Source: Brevundimonas sp. MF30-B (GTDB lineage: Bacteria > Pseudomonadota > Alphaproteobacteria > Caulobacterales > Caulobacteraceae). From it: DNA of 64,000 nt. The notes beneath the pieces are model-generated. The model worked only from the letters and a program-made list of their open reading frames with translations. It made no database searches and had not been told where the DNA came from. Of this stretch, positions 48,231 to 58,294 are shown piece by piece. Position numbers and translations under genes: made by a program. The stretch's first letter is position 1; each line of letters opens with the position of its first letter. The stretch is from assembly GCF_004683885.1 (NCBI RefSeq), contig NZ_CP038440.1, positions 124,001 to 188,000 on the forward strand, in the 5' to 3' direction.

Positions 48231-48884
48231 ATGACCCAGCCGCTCAATAGCCGCCCGTTCGCCTTCGACACAGAGTTCGACGCCCTGGGCGTGATCGTCG
48301 CCGCCTCCAGCTTCCGGCCGACCAAGCGATCCTACTCGCCAGCCGAGGTCGACGCCCTGGTGGCCCAGGCCCGCGCAGAGGCGCGCGAACAGGCCCTGGC
48401 CGAGTCCGCAGGTCTTCAGGCCATGGCCCTGTCGACGGTCGCCCAGTGCGTGTCCGAATCCGCCGCCGCCCTGGCCGCCGTCTCCGAGGCCCACCGCGCC
48501 CAGTCGGCGCAACTGGCCATGGCCTGCGCCCGCATCGTCGCCGCCGCCGCGCTGGATCGACTGCCGACCGGGGCTCTGACAGCCGCGCTGGAGGCGCTGG
48601 GGCAGGAGATCGACGCCTCGCCGCGTCTGGTCGTGCGCATGGCCAGTCTGAACGACGACAGCCGCGCCGCCATCGAGCGTCAGTGCGCCGACGCCGGCTT
48701 CACCGGCTTGGTCGCCTTCCGCGACGAGCCCGGCCACCCGGCCGCCTTCCAGCTGGAATGGTCAGACGGCCGCGCCGACTTCGCGCCCGACGAGGCCTTC
48801 GCCCGCATGTCCGCCGCCTTGACCGCCGCCCTCGCGGCCGAAGCCGGCCACGCCGAAAATCTGAACGAGCCGGGAACAGTCTGA
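48231..48884 (+). CDS. flbE: FlbE/FliH-like flagellar protein
   Basis: A 217-residue protein with an Ala/Glu-rich coiled coil in the first half (RAEAREQALAESAGLQ) and a FliH/V-type ATPase-stator-like C-terminal region. Sequence is too divergent to name FliH with certainty, but the place between fliG and fliN is that of flbE in Caulobacter. Serves as stator of the flagellar export ATPase. Begins 1 base after fliG. Confidence 0.85.
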   Translation: MTQPLNSRPFAFDTEFDALGVIVAASSFRPTKRSYSPAEVDALVAQARAEAREQALAESAGLQAMALSTVAQCVSESAAALAAVSEAHRAQSAQLAMACARIVAAAALDRLPTGALTAALEALGQEIDASPRLVVRMASLNDDSRAAIERQCADAGFTGLVAFRDEPGHPAAFQLEWSDGRADFAPDEAFARMSAALTAALAAEAGHAENLNEPGTV

Positions 48885-49213
48885 TGTCCGACGCCATGTC
48901 TCTCGAGGAGTTCTCCGACTCCAACGCCCTGACCACCCCAGACGAGGGCGGCGAAAAGTCCGCCACCGACCTGGCCACCGTCTTCGACGTGCCGGTCAAC
49001 ATCTCGGCGGTGCTGGGCAAGTCGCACATGTCGGTCGCCCAGTTGCTGAAGCTGAACCGCGGCTCGGTGCTGGAGCTGGACCGCAAGGTGGGCGAGGCCA
49101 TCGACATCTTCGTCAACAACCGTCTGGTCGCGCGCGGCGAGGTGGTGGTGGTCGAAGACCGCCTGGGCGTGACCATGACGGAAATCATCAAGACCGAGGA
49201 TTCCGGCGCCTGA
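48884..49213 (+). CDS. fliN: flagellar motor switch protein FliN
   Basis: A 109-residue C-ring protein. The C-terminal SpoA domain is VFDVPVNISAVLGKSHMSV, then LKLNRGSVLELDRKVGEAIDIFVNNRLVARGEVVVVEDRLGV. The first 35 residues are acidic. Start at 48884 overlaps the flbE stop (TGATG); the frame is open upstream inside flbE and not used. A GAGGAGAAG follows 30 bases later for flbD. Confidence 0.94.
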   Translation: MSDAMSLEEFSDSNALTTPDEGGEKSATDLATVFDVPVNISAVLGKSHMSVAQLLKLNRGSVLELDRKVGEAIDIFVNNRLVARGEVVVVEDRLGVTMTEIIKTEDSGA

Positions 49214-49255
49214 TCGGCCGCCGTTTCTCCGGACAGGACTTAGAGGAGAAGACCC

Positions 49256-50671
<1,416 letters not shown>

Positions 50672-50673
50672 CC

Positions 50674-51591
50674 ATGCCCCCCCGCGCGGACCGCAGAAGC
50701 GTCCTGTTCGCCCTCTCCGCCCTGCCGTTCGCCGGCGCAGGCCTGACCGCCTGCGCGCGCGCCGAAACGGCTGCGCAGGTGCCTGACGCCGCGCCCGAGC
50801 GGCTGGACCTGTCCGCGCTCGAGACCCGCCCCGGCGACCGCCTGGGCTTCGCGGTGCACGACCTGGCCTCGGGCCGTCGCCTGGCCTGGCGCGGCGAGGA
50901 ACGGTTCGTCTACTGCTCAACCTTCAAGATGTATCTGGCCGCCGCGACCCTGCTCCGCGTCCAGGCGGGCGAGGAACGTCTCGACCGCGCCATCGCGATC
51001 ACCCGCGCGGACATGATTAACCACGCCCCGACCACCGAACCGGCGGTGGGTTCGACCCTGACCGTCGAACAGTTGATGAAGGGCACGGTCGAGCTCAGCG
51101 ACAATCCCGCCGCCAACATCCTGATCCGCGAGATGGGCGGCCTGGACGCCCTGCGCGCCTTCTATCTCGGCCTGGGCGACGACAGCACCACCGTCGACCG
51201 GCTGGAACCCGAGATGAACCGGCTGGACGGCGACAAGGACACCATCCAGCCGCTGCAGTCCGCCGCCAACATCCGCCGCCTGCTGGTCGATAGCGACACG
51301 CCGCTGAACGCGGACTCCAAGGCGCGGCTGATGCGCTGGCTGATCGACACCCCGACCGGGACGAACCGGATCAAGGCGGGCGCGCCGCCAGGCTGGACCG
51401 TCGCGCACAAGACCGGCACCGGCGGGTACGGCCCGGTCAACGACATCGGCCTGATCCAAACCCCTGGCCGGCCGCCCATCGTCATCGCCGCCTATTTCCA
51501 CGGCGCGCCTGGCGGGTCGGACGCTGCCGGAGAGGCCGCCATCGCCGAGGCGACACGCCGCGCGCTGACCGCCCTGGGAACGCCCGCATGA
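50674..51591 (+). CDS. class A beta-lactamase in the flagellar operon
   Basis: A 305-residue serine beta-lactamase. Active-site residues are STFK with Ser82, SDN at 142-144, the omega-loop RLEPEMN at 176-182 (Glu178) and KTG at 246-248. The N-terminus has a twin arginine (RRSVLFA) and a lipobox LTAC at Cys27, so it should be a periplasmic Tat lipoprotein. A Cys precedes the active Ser, but the usual partner Cys after KTG is Gly here, so the disulfide of KPC-type enzymes is absent. It sits 2 bases after flbD and its TGA overlaps the flhA ATG (ATGA). Hydrolysis of beta-lactams is the expected activity; substrate range unknown. Confidence 0.93.
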   Translation: MPPRADRRSVLFALSALPFAGAGLTACARAETAAQVPDAAPERLDLSALETRPGDRLGFAVHDLASGRRLAWRGEERFVYCSTFKMYLAAATLLRVQAGEERLDRAIAITRADMINHAPTTEPAVGSTLTVEQLMKGTVELSDNPAANILIREMGGLDALRAFYLGLGDDSTTVDRLEPEMNRLDGDKDTIQPLQSAANIRRLLVDSDTPLNADSKARLMRWLIDTPTGTNRIKAGAPPGWTVAHKTGTGGYGPVNDIGLIQTPGRPPIVIAAYFHGAPGGSDAAGEAAIAEATRRALTALGTPA

Positions 51592-53696
51592 CCGACGCCG
51601 TGCTGATGAAGGACGGCATGGCGCGCCCCTCGGGCAAGGATGTGCGCGGCTGGCTGCTGCGCGGCGAGGTCGCCATGGCGGTGGGCGTCATCGGCGTCAT
51701 CCTGCTGCTGATCCTGCCGATTCCGAAGTTCCTGCTGGACGTGCTGCTGGCGCTGTCGCTGACCTCGTCGGTGCTGGTGCTGATGACGGCGGTTGCGATG
51801 AAGCGCCCGCTGGATTTCGCCATCTTCCCGACGGTGCTGCTGGTCACCACCCTGTTCCGTCTGGGGCTGAACCTGGCCTCGACGCGCCTGGTGCTGACCC
51901 ACGGCCACGAGGGCCACGGCGCGGCCGGTCAGGTGATCCAGGCGTTCGGCGCGCTGATGATGGGCGGCAGCTTCATCATCGGCCTGATCATCTTCGCCAT
52001 CATCCTGGTGGTGAACTTCGTGGTGATCACCAAGGGCTCGACCCGCATCGCCGAGGTCTCGGCCCGCTTCACCCTGGACTCCATGCCGGGCAAGCAGATG
52101 GCCATCGACGCCGACCTGTCGTCGGGCCTGATCACCGAGGACCAGGCCAAGCTGCGCCGCAAGGAGCTGGAGCAGGAATCGACCTTCTTCGGCGCCATGG
52201 ACGGCGCCTCCAAATTTGTGCGCGGCGACGCCGTGGCCGGTCTGATCATCGTCTTCATCAACATCATCGGCGGCATGCTGATCGGCGTGATGCAGCACGG
52301 CATGAGCGCCGGCGACGCCGCCAACGCCTATATTCAGCTGACCGTCGGCGACGGCCTGGTGACCCAGGTGCCGGCCATCATCATCTCGATCGCCGCCGGC
52401 TTCCTGGTGTCGAAGGCGGGCGTCGAAGGCTCTGCTGACAAGGCGCTGGTCGCGCAGCTGGCGACCAACCCGGTGTCGCTGGGCGTGGTGTCGGCCGCGT
52501 CCGGCCTGATCGGCCTGATCCCCGGCATGCCCCTGCTGCCGTTTGCCGCCCTGTCGCTGGGCACCGGCGTGCTGGCCTGGCGGCTGGGTCGGGCGCGGCT
52601 CAAGCCTCAGCCGACCGAGGCGGAGATCGCCGCCGCCAACGCCCCGCCCAAGGAGGACGTCGAGGAGCCGATCGGCACGGCGCTCGCCATCGACGAGGTC
52701 AAGATCGAGCTGGGCTATTCGCTGCTGGCGCTTATCAACGACCTGGAGGGCCGCCGCCTGACCGATCAGGTCCGCGCCCTGCGTCGCTCGCTGGCGCAGG
52801 AGTACGGCTTCGTCATGCCATCCGTGCGCATCCTGGACAATATGCGCCTGCCCAGCCAGGGCTACGCCATCCGCATCAAGGAGATGGAGGCCGGCGCCGG
52901 AGAGGTCCGCCTGGGCTCGCTGATGGCCATGGACCCGGCAGGCCGCCAGGTCGAACTGCCGGGCGAGCACACCAAGGAGCCCGCCTTCGGCTTGCCCGCG
53001 ACCTGGATCGACGAATCCCTGCGCGAGGACGCCACCTTCCGCGGCTACACCATCGTCGATCCGTCGACGGTGCTGACCACGCACCTGACCGAGATCCTGA
53101 AGGAGAACATGGCCGACCTGCTCTCCTACGCCGAGGTGCAGAAGCTGCTGAAGGAGCTTCAGGGCGAGGAGAAGAAGCTGGTCGAGGAGCTGATCCCCTC
53201 GGTCGTCACCGTCACCACCCTGCAACGCGTGCTGCAGTCGCTGCTGCGCGAAAAGGTCTCGATCCGCGACCTGGCCTCGATCCTGGAAGGTTTGGCCGAG
53301 GCGGCGCCGCACACCTCGTCGGTCACCCAGCTGGTCGAGCACGTCCGCACCCGCCTGGCGCGTCAGCTGTGCTGGCAGCACAAGGGCATGGACGGCGCCC
53401 TGCCCATCGTCACCCTGTCGCCCGAATGGGAGCAGGCCTTCGCCGAGAGCCTGGTCGGCCCGGGCGAAGACAAGCAGCTGGCCATGGCGCCGTCACGGCT
53501 TCAGGACTTCATCCGCTCGGTGCGCGACGTGTTCGAGCGCGCCGCCATGTCGGGCGAGACCGGCGTGCTGCTGACCAGCCCCCAAACCCGCCCCTACGTC
53601 CGCTCGATCATCGAGCGGTTCCGCGGTCAGACGGTGGTGATGAGCCAGAACGAGGTGCACCCCCGCGCGCGTCTGCGCACCATCGGGGCGGTCTGA
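51588..53696 (+). CDS. flhA: flagellar type III export gate protein FlhA
   Basis: A 702-residue export-gate protein with about eight N-terminal TM helices (about residues 35-330) containing the conserved FHIPEP-like region (FIIGLIIFAIILVVNFVVITKGSTRIAEVSARFTLDSMPGKQMAIDADL) and a cytoplasmic C-terminal domain that receives chaperone-substrate complexes. The ATG overlaps the beta-lactamase stop by 4 bases. The C-terminal part of the coding sequence overlaps another open frame that is not its own gene until 53735. Confidence 0.96.
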   Translation: MTDAVLMKDGMARPSGKDVRGWLLRGEVAMAVGVIGVILLLILPIPKFLLDVLLALSLTSSVLVLMTAVAMKRPLDFAIFPTVLLVTTLFRLGLNLASTRLVLTHGHEGHGAAGQVIQAFGALMMGGSFIIGLIIFAIILVVNFVVITKGSTRIAEVSARFTLDSMPGKQMAIDADLSSGLITEDQAKLRRKELEQESTFFGAMDGASKFVRGDAVAGLIIVFINIIGGMLIGVMQHGMSAGDAANAYIQLTVGDGLVTQVPAIIISIAAGFLVSKAGVEGSADKALVAQLATNPVSLGVVSAASGLIGLIPGMPLLPFAALSLGTGVLAWRLGRARLKPQPTEAEIAAANAPPKEDVEEPIGTALAIDEVKIELGYSLLALINDLEGRRLTDQVRALRRSLAQEYGFVMPSVRILDNMRLPSQGYAIRIKEMEAGAGEVRLGSLMAMDPAGRQVELPGEHTKEPAFGLPATWIDESLREDATFRGYTIVDPSTVLTTHLTEILKENMADLLSYAEVQKLLKELQGEEKKLVEELIPSVVTVTTLQRVLQSLLREKVSIRDLASILEGLAEAAPHTSSVTQLVEHVRTRLARQLCWQHKGMDGALPIVTLSPEWEQAFAESLVGPGEDKQLAMAPSRLQDFIRSVRDVFERAAMSGETGVLLTSPQTRPYVRSIIERFRGQTVVMSQNEVHPRARLRTIGAV

Positions 53697-53734
53697 CTGG
53701 ACAAGCCCGACGCGCCCCGCCAAAGCTTCGGCGC

Positions 53735-55270
53735 ATGAGCTGGGCCTTTCGCCAATCCCTGTCGGCCCTGGGCCGCTTCCTGCGCACCCCGTCGCTCAGC
53801 CGCACGATCGTCGCGCTGCTGACGGTGTCTCTGGCCCTGCTGCTCCTGATCAATGCGACGACGCTTGTGATGATCCAGCGCACCGCCGCCTTCAACGAGA
53901 CGGTCGAGGACGGGCTACAGATCCGCCTGCAGGCCAAGGAGGCGCTGAACCTTCTGGTCGATGCGGAGACGGGCCAGCGAGGTTATCTGCTGACAGGCCG
54001 CGAAGAGTATCTGCGGATTCACAACGAGGCGCTGGAAGCTCTGCCGCCGGTGATGGAGTATCTGGATACGGCGACGCTGGATGATCCGGACCTGGCCCAG
54101 CGGCTGCTTCGTGTGCGCGAGATGGCCGACCAGCGCCTCGAGATCATGGAGCGAAGCATCGCTCTGTCGCGCGAGGGCCGCATCGGCGAAGCCGTACAGG
54201 TCGTGCGGTCCGGCGAAGGCAAGGCGCTGATGGACGCTATGCGCGCCGAGATCGCCGCCGTCGATGAGATCAAGGCCACGCGTCTGCAGTTTCGAACCCG
54301 TCAGTCGGAATGGGCGTCGGGGTTCACAGCCTTCATCAACGCCATGGGCGGCGTGCTGATTGTCATCTTCGCCGGAATGAGCCTGTGGCTGATGCGGCGC
54401 TATATCTTCGAACTGCAATCGGCCCGGGACGAAGTAAGCGCGCTGAACACGGGCCTTGAAGGCAAGGTCCGGGACCGCACCGCCGCCCTGACCCGCGCCA
54501 ACGAGGAGATCCAGCGCTTCGCCTACATCGTCAGCCACGACCTGCGCGCGCCTCTAGTCAATGTGATGGGGTACACCTCCGAGCTGGAACAGGCCGGCAA
54601 GGCGCTGGAGCTGCAGATCAACAGGCTGGAGACGGCCAGTCCGGACCTGATCGAACAGGACGCCGTCATCGCCGTGCGCGAAGACGTGCCGGAGGCCATC
54701 GGCTTCATCCGCGCCTCGACCGGCAAGATGGACCGGCTGATCAACGCCATCCTGAAGCTGTCGCGAGACGGTCGGCGCACCCTGACGCCCGAGCCGCTGG
54801 ACATGACCGAGATCTCGCAGACCATCGCCGACAGCGTGCGTCACCAGACCGACGCCGCCGACGCCGAGATCGTGGTCGCCCCCCTGCCCGGCCTGGTCAG
54901 CGACCGCCTGGCCGTCGAGCAGATCTTCGGCAATCTGATAGACAACGCCGTCAAATATCTGGACCCCGACCGACCCGGGCTGATCCGCATCGAGGGCGAC
55001 GACCTCCCGGGCGGAGCCTGGGTGGAGTACCGCGTCATCGACAACGGCCGCGGCATATCCGAACGCGATCACGAGCGCATCTTCGAATTGTTCCGCCGCT
55101 CGGGCCGCCAGGATCGTCCGGGCGAAGGCCTGGGCCTGGCCTTCGTACGCAACAGCGCGCGCCGCCTGGGCGGCGACGTCGAAATCGAGTCCGAGCTTGG
55201 CAAGGGCTCGACTTTCCGTCTGAAATTCCCCAAACGCCTCATCCTGTCAGAGACCGGAGACACCCTATGA
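53735..55270 (+). CDS. CHASE3-domain sensor histidine kinase
   Basis: A 511-residue kinase with TM1 near residues 25-45, a periplasmic CHASE3 domain (LLVDAETGQRGYLLTGREEY), TM2 near 190-213, then a coiled coil and HisKA domain with the His in IVSHDLRAPLV, and an HATPase with NLIDNAVKYL, DNGRGIS and GEGLGLAFV. There is an insertion after the H-box, as in Cph1-type kinases. Start at 53735, 38 bases after flhA; the open frame overlaps the end of flhA. The downstream response regulator overlaps by 4 bases. Confidence 0.92.
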   Translation: MSWAFRQSLSALGRFLRTPSLSRTIVALLTVSLALLLLINATTLVMIQRTAAFNETVEDGLQIRLQAKEALNLLVDAETGQRGYLLTGREEYLRIHNEALEALPPVMEYLDTATLDDPDLAQRLLRVREMADQRLEIMERSIALSREGRIGEAVQVVRSGEGKALMDAMRAEIAAVDEIKATRLQFRTRQSEWASGFTAFINAMGGVLIVIFAGMSLWLMRRYIFELQSARDEVSALNTGLEGKVRDRTAALTRANEEIQRFAYIVSHDLRAPLVNVMGYTSELEQAGKALELQINRLETASPDLIEQDAVIAVREDVPEAIGFIRASTGKMDRLINAILKLSRDGRRTLTPEPLDMTEISQTIADSVRHQTDAADAEIVVAPLPGLVSDRLAVEQIFGNLIDNAVKYLDPDRPGLIRIEGDDLPGGAWVEYRVIDNGRGISERDHERIFELFRRSGRQDRPGEGLGLAFVRNSARRLGGDVEIESELGKGSTFRLKFPKRLILSETGDTL

Positions 55271-55692
55271 CCACGCCTGTGAAGATCGTCATGGTCGAGG
55301 ACGACCACGGTCACGCCAAGCTGATCGAAAAGAACATCCGGCGGGCCAACATCTCCAATGAGATCGCCCACTTCGCCGACGGCGGTTCGGCGATCGACTA
55401 TCTCTTCTCGGCCGAGGTCCGGGCCAACGGTCCCATGCTCATTCTGCTGGACCTGAACCTTCCCGATATGTCGGGCACCGACATCCTGGAGAGGGTCAAG
55501 AGCGACGAACGCCTGCGTCGCGCTCCGGTCGTTATCCTCACCACCACCGACGACAAGGTCGAGATCCAGCGCTGCTACGACCTGGGCTGCAATGTCTACA
55601 TCACCAAGCCCGTGGACTACGAAAGCTTCGCCGGCGCCATCCGCCAACTGGGCCTGTTCCTGTCGGTGATGCAGGCGCCAGAGATTGAGTGA
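55267..55692 (+). CDS. single-domain response regulator (Rcp1-like)
   Basis: A 141-residue receiver. Acidic pocket VEDDHGH, phosphoacceptor Asp in [13 protein letters not shown], Thr in ILTTTDD and Lys in YITKPVDY. No output domain, so it probably relays phosphate or binds a partner. The ATG overlaps the kinase stop (ATGA). Likely cognate of the CHASE3 kinase. Confidence 0.93.
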   Translation: MTTPVKIVMVEDDHGHAKLIEKNIRRANISNEIAHFADGGSAIDYLFSAEVRANGPMLILLDLNLPDMSGTDILERVKSDERLRRAPVVILTTTDDKVEIQRCYDLGCNVYITKPVDYESFAGAIRQLGLFLSVMQAPEIE

Positions 55693-56743
55693 TCGGGACA
55701 GAGTGACGGAGATCACCACCCCTATCCGGCTGCTCTACATCGACGACGACCGCGGCCTGTCGCGGCTGGTCGAGAAGGAGCTGGGCCGCCACGGCTACGC
55801 CGTGACCTGCGCGCCCGACGGGGATGCGGGGCTGGAGACGCTGCGCGGCGGCGGCTTCGACATCTGCGCGCTGGACCACTACATGCCCGGCCGCGAGGGG
55901 CTGGACGTGCTGCCCGAGATCGTCGCCCTGCCCGAGGCGCCGCCGGTGGTCTATGTCACCGGGGCCCAGGAGGGCCGGATCGCCGTGGCCGCTCTGCGCG
56001 CCGGCGCCGCCGATTACGTGATCAAGGACGTCAGCGAGGACTTCACCGCCCTGCTGCGCTCGGCGCTGGAAGACGCCCTGACCCGCCGCCGCCTGGAGCG
56101 CGCCAACGCCGAGGCCCAGGAGCAGGTCCGCATCGCCCGCGACCGCGCCGAGGCCATGCTGCGCGAGGTCAACCACCGGGTCGGCAACTCTCTTCAGCTG
56201 GTTTCCAGCTTCATGGCCCTGCAGATGCGCCAGCTGGGCGACGAGGGCGCGCGCTCCGCCCTGCGCGAGGCCCAGGCCCGCATCGAGGCCGTGGCCCACG
56301 TCCACCGCCGCCTTTACGCCTCGGGCGACATGTCGACCGTGGCGATGGACGAATATCTGTGCGGTCTGATCGACGAGCTGGGCAAGTCCGTCGGGCCGGC
56401 CGGCGAGGCGCCGCGCCTAACGCTTCAGGCCGCGCCGATCTGCGTCAGCACAGACCAGGCCGTATCGTTGGGCGTGGTGGTGACGGAACTGGTCACCAAC
56501 GCCGTCAAATACGCCTATGCGCCGGGCGAGACCGGCGAAATCCGCATCATCCTGAAACAGGGCGCCGACGGCCGCGCCTTGCTGACGGTCGAGGACGACG
56601 GCCCCGGCTTGGGCGACGGATCGGTCAAGGGAACCGGCCTGGGCGGCAAGATCATCTCGGCCATGGCCCAGGGTCTGCGCTCGGCGGTCGAATTCGACAC
56701 GGCGCACAAAGGTGTCCGAGCCCGCTTGGCGTTCGACCTTTAA
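55685..56743 (+). CDS. receiver-HisKA_2 hybrid kinase
   Basis: A 352-residue protein with an N-terminal receiver (LYIDDDRGL; Asp in [11 protein letters not shown]) joined to a HisKA_2 kinase with [22 protein letters not shown] and an ATPase ([19 protein letters not shown]). Such REC-HisKA_2 kinases in alphaproteobacteria can work upstream of PhyR. The first codon is uncertain: TTG 55685 overlaps the previous gene, GTG 55703 is the alternative. Last gene of the signalling trio before the Nudix gene. Confidence 0.9.
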   Translation: MSDRDRVTEITTPIRLLYIDDDRGLSRLVEKELGRHGYAVTCAPDGDAGLETLRGGGFDICALDHYMPGREGLDVLPEIVALPEAPPVVYVTGAQEGRIAVAALRAGAADYVIKDVSEDFTALLRSALEDALTRRRLERANAEAQEQVRIARDRAEAMLREVNHRVGNSLQLVSSFMALQMRQLGDEGARSALREAQARIEAVAHVHRRLYASGDMSTVAMDEYLCGLIDELGKSVGPAGEAPRLTLQAAPICVSTDQAVSLGVVVTELVTNAVKYAYAPGETGEIRIILKQGADGRALLTVEDDGPGLGDGSVKGTGLGGKIISAMAQGLRSAVEFDTAHKGVRARLAFDL

Positions 56744-56752
56744 GCTGTCGCC

Positions 56753-57190
56753 ATGCTCGATTTCGGCCCTCGCAATCCCGCCCTGACCTATCGCCACCGC
56801 GCCGCCGCCTTCGGCCTGGTGGAGCGCGACGGCCGGCTGGCTTGCGTTCGGGTGGAGCGCGAGAGCGGCGCCTATTTCGACCTGCCCGGCGGGGCCGTGG
56901 ACGGCGCCGAAACGGAGGCCGAGGCCCTGGCGCGCGAGTTCATCGAGGAGACTGGCCTGACCATCACGCCGCGCGACCGTATCGCCGAGGCCGGCCAGCA
57001 CTTCCTGAAGTCGGACGGCGAGCCCGTCTACAATGTCGGCGGATTCTGGACCGCCGAGGTCGTCTCGGAGGATGCGGCCGCCAAGTGCGAGGACGACCAT
57101 CAGTTGGTTTGGCTCGACCCCGCCTACGCCCTGGCCCACCTGCGCCACGACGCCCACGCCTGGGCTGTCGCCGCCTGGATGCGGCGCTGA
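56753..57190 (+). CDS. Nudix hydrolase
   Basis: A 145-residue pyrophosphohydrolase with a full Nudix box GGAVDGAETEAEALAREFIEETGL in register (Gly-x5-Glu-x7-Arg-Glu-x2-Glu-Glu). Cleaves nucleoside diphosphates linked to another group; substrate unknown. Starts 9 bases after the HisKA_2 kinase, so probably in the same operon. Confidence 0.9.
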   Translation: MLDFGPRNPALTYRHRAAAFGLVERDGRLACVRVERESGAYFDLPGGAVDGAETEAEALAREFIEETGLTITPRDRIAEAGQHFLKSDGEPVYNVGGFWTAEVVSEDAAAKCEDDHQLVWLDPAYALAHLRHDAHAWAVAAWMRR

Positions 57191-57237
57191 TCATCCGGTT
57201 CCATGGGCCAGGTCACGAAAGCGTGGCCAGTCGATCC

Positions 57238-57262
57238 GGAACGCCTTGAGCAAAAAGCCGTT
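57238..57262 (+). promoter_or_regulatory. EcfG/SigT-type promoter of csbD
   Basis: GGAAC (57238-57242), 16 bases, CGTT (57259-57262): an exact match to the general-stress consensus. The expected RNA start is near 57270, about 45 bases before the csbD ATG. Confidence 0.75.
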
Positions 57263-57313
57263 TTCTCGTCCGAAGCGCGGCCATGACGGCCCGCAACCGG
57301 AAGGATGATCATC

Positions 57314-57493
57314 ATGGCCGATCACGATCGCGTCGAAGGCGCCGCCAAGAACATGGGCGGCAAGGTCAAAGAAGCCGCAGGCAATGTCACCGGCGACGAG
57401 AAGCTGAAAGCCGAAGGCAAGGCGGATCAGCTCGAGGGCAAGGTCCAGAACACCGTCGGCGGGGTGAAGGACGCCCTGCGCGGCAAGGACTGA
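57314..57493 (+). CDS. CsbD-family stress protein
   Basis: A 59-residue Lys/Glu-rich, glycine-rich hydrophilic protein with the CsbD pattern (VEGAAKNMGGKVKEAAGN, then GDEKLKAEGKADQLEGKVQ). The family is induced by general stress in many bacteria; molecular function is not known. AAGGA lies 8 bases before the ATG at 57314; the ATG at 57305 directly abuts it. Monocistronic, between an EcfG promoter and a strong terminator. Confidence 0.92.
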   Translation: MADHDRVEGAAKNMGGKVKEAAGNVTGDEKLKAEGKADQLEGKVQNTVGGVKDALRGKD

Positions 57494-57517
57494 TCTGGCC
57501 CCTCAGGATGACGTCCG

Positions 57518-57546
57518 GACGCCGCCGCAAGGCGGCGTCTTTTTTT
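57518..57546 (+). terminator. intrinsic terminator of csbD
   Basis: GACGCCGCC-GCAA-GGCGGCGTC is a perfect 9-bp stem with a GCAA tetraloop, followed by seven or eight T. It lies 24 bases past the stop. Confidence 0.9.
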
Positions 57547-57560
57547 GCATGCTTCGCCGA

Positions 57561-58247
57561 TCAGAAGTCGAGGTCGTCATACCAGGAAGCGGGCGCTGAT
57601 CCCGGGAACCGATCGGCCAGGAGGGTGCGGAATCCGGGCCGCGATTTGACTTTGGAGTACCACAGCTTGAGCGACGGCCAGACGCCCCAATTGACCTCGC
57701 CGAAATAGTCCAGCACCGACAGATGGGCGGCGGCGACCAGGTCCGCCTGGCTGAGCCGCCGCCCGGCCAGCCATTCGCGGGCCGAGGCCAGGGGCTCCAG
57801 CTCGCCCAGATGCGCGCGCAGCGCCTCGCGCCCCTCGCGCAGCAGCCGGGCGTCGGGCGAGCCCAGACGCAGCAGCGGCTTCTCCATCCGCTCGTGCAGC
57901 AGGACGGCGTTGACCTCGTCCATGAAGCGGCGCTCGAACCAGCCGACCAGACGGCGCGCCTCGGCGCGCTCGGCGGGGTCGGAAGCCAGCAGCAGGTCGC
58001 CCTTGGCGCGGTCCTCGATCCAGCCGAAGATGGCGGCGGTCTCGCACAGGGTCAGCGACTTGCCGCGTTCGGTGACCTCAAGAACCGGCGGCATGCCCGA
58101 GGGGTTCATGTCGCCCAGGGGGCAATCGGGCTCCCACGGGCGGACGGCCGTCTCCTGAAACTCGATTTTGGCTTCGCCCAGCGCCAGACGCGCCGCGCGA
58201 GAGGCGGGGTCGAAGGCGAAGTGGAACAGGACGGCGGTCGCGGACAT
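57561..58247 (-). CDS. fzlA: FtsZ-binding GST-like protein FzlA
   Basis: A 228-residue glutathione-S-transferase-fold protein (N-terminal thioredoxin fold FHFAFDPASRAARLALGE, C-terminal helical domain with LSQADLVAAAHLSVLDYFGEV). The C-terminus ends WYDDLDF; this conserved tail is the FtsZ-binding element of Caulobacter FzlA, an essential division protein that curves FtsZ filaments and signals constriction. The position near uppP also fits my recollection of alphaproteobacterial neighbourhoods. A CtrA-like box lies just upstream. A plain GST is the alternative. Confidence 0.8.
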   Translation of the reverse strand: MSATAVLFHFAFDPASRAARLALGEAKIEFQETAVRPWEPDCPLGDMNPSGMPPVLEVTERGKSLTLCETAAIFGWIEDRAKGDLLLASDPAERAEARRLVGWFERRFMDEVNAVLLHERMEKPLLRLGSPDARLLREGREALRAHLGELEPLASAREWLAGRRLSQADLVAAAHLSVLDYFGEVNWGVWPSLKLWYSKVKSRPGFRTLLADRFPGSAPASWYDDLDF

Positions 58248-58274
58248 CGTCTGAAAGTCCTGCGCCCGACAGGC

Positions 58275-58291
58275 TTAAGGACGTGTTTACC
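58275..58291 (+). promoter_or_regulatory. CtrA-like box upstream of fzlA
   Basis: TTAA (58275-58278), 7 bases, TTTACC (58286-58291): the same one-mismatch CtrA pattern as before fliF. It lies 28-44 bases from the fzlA ATG on the minus strand; CtrA sites work in either orientation. Confidence 0.45.
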
Positions 58292-58294
58292 GCG

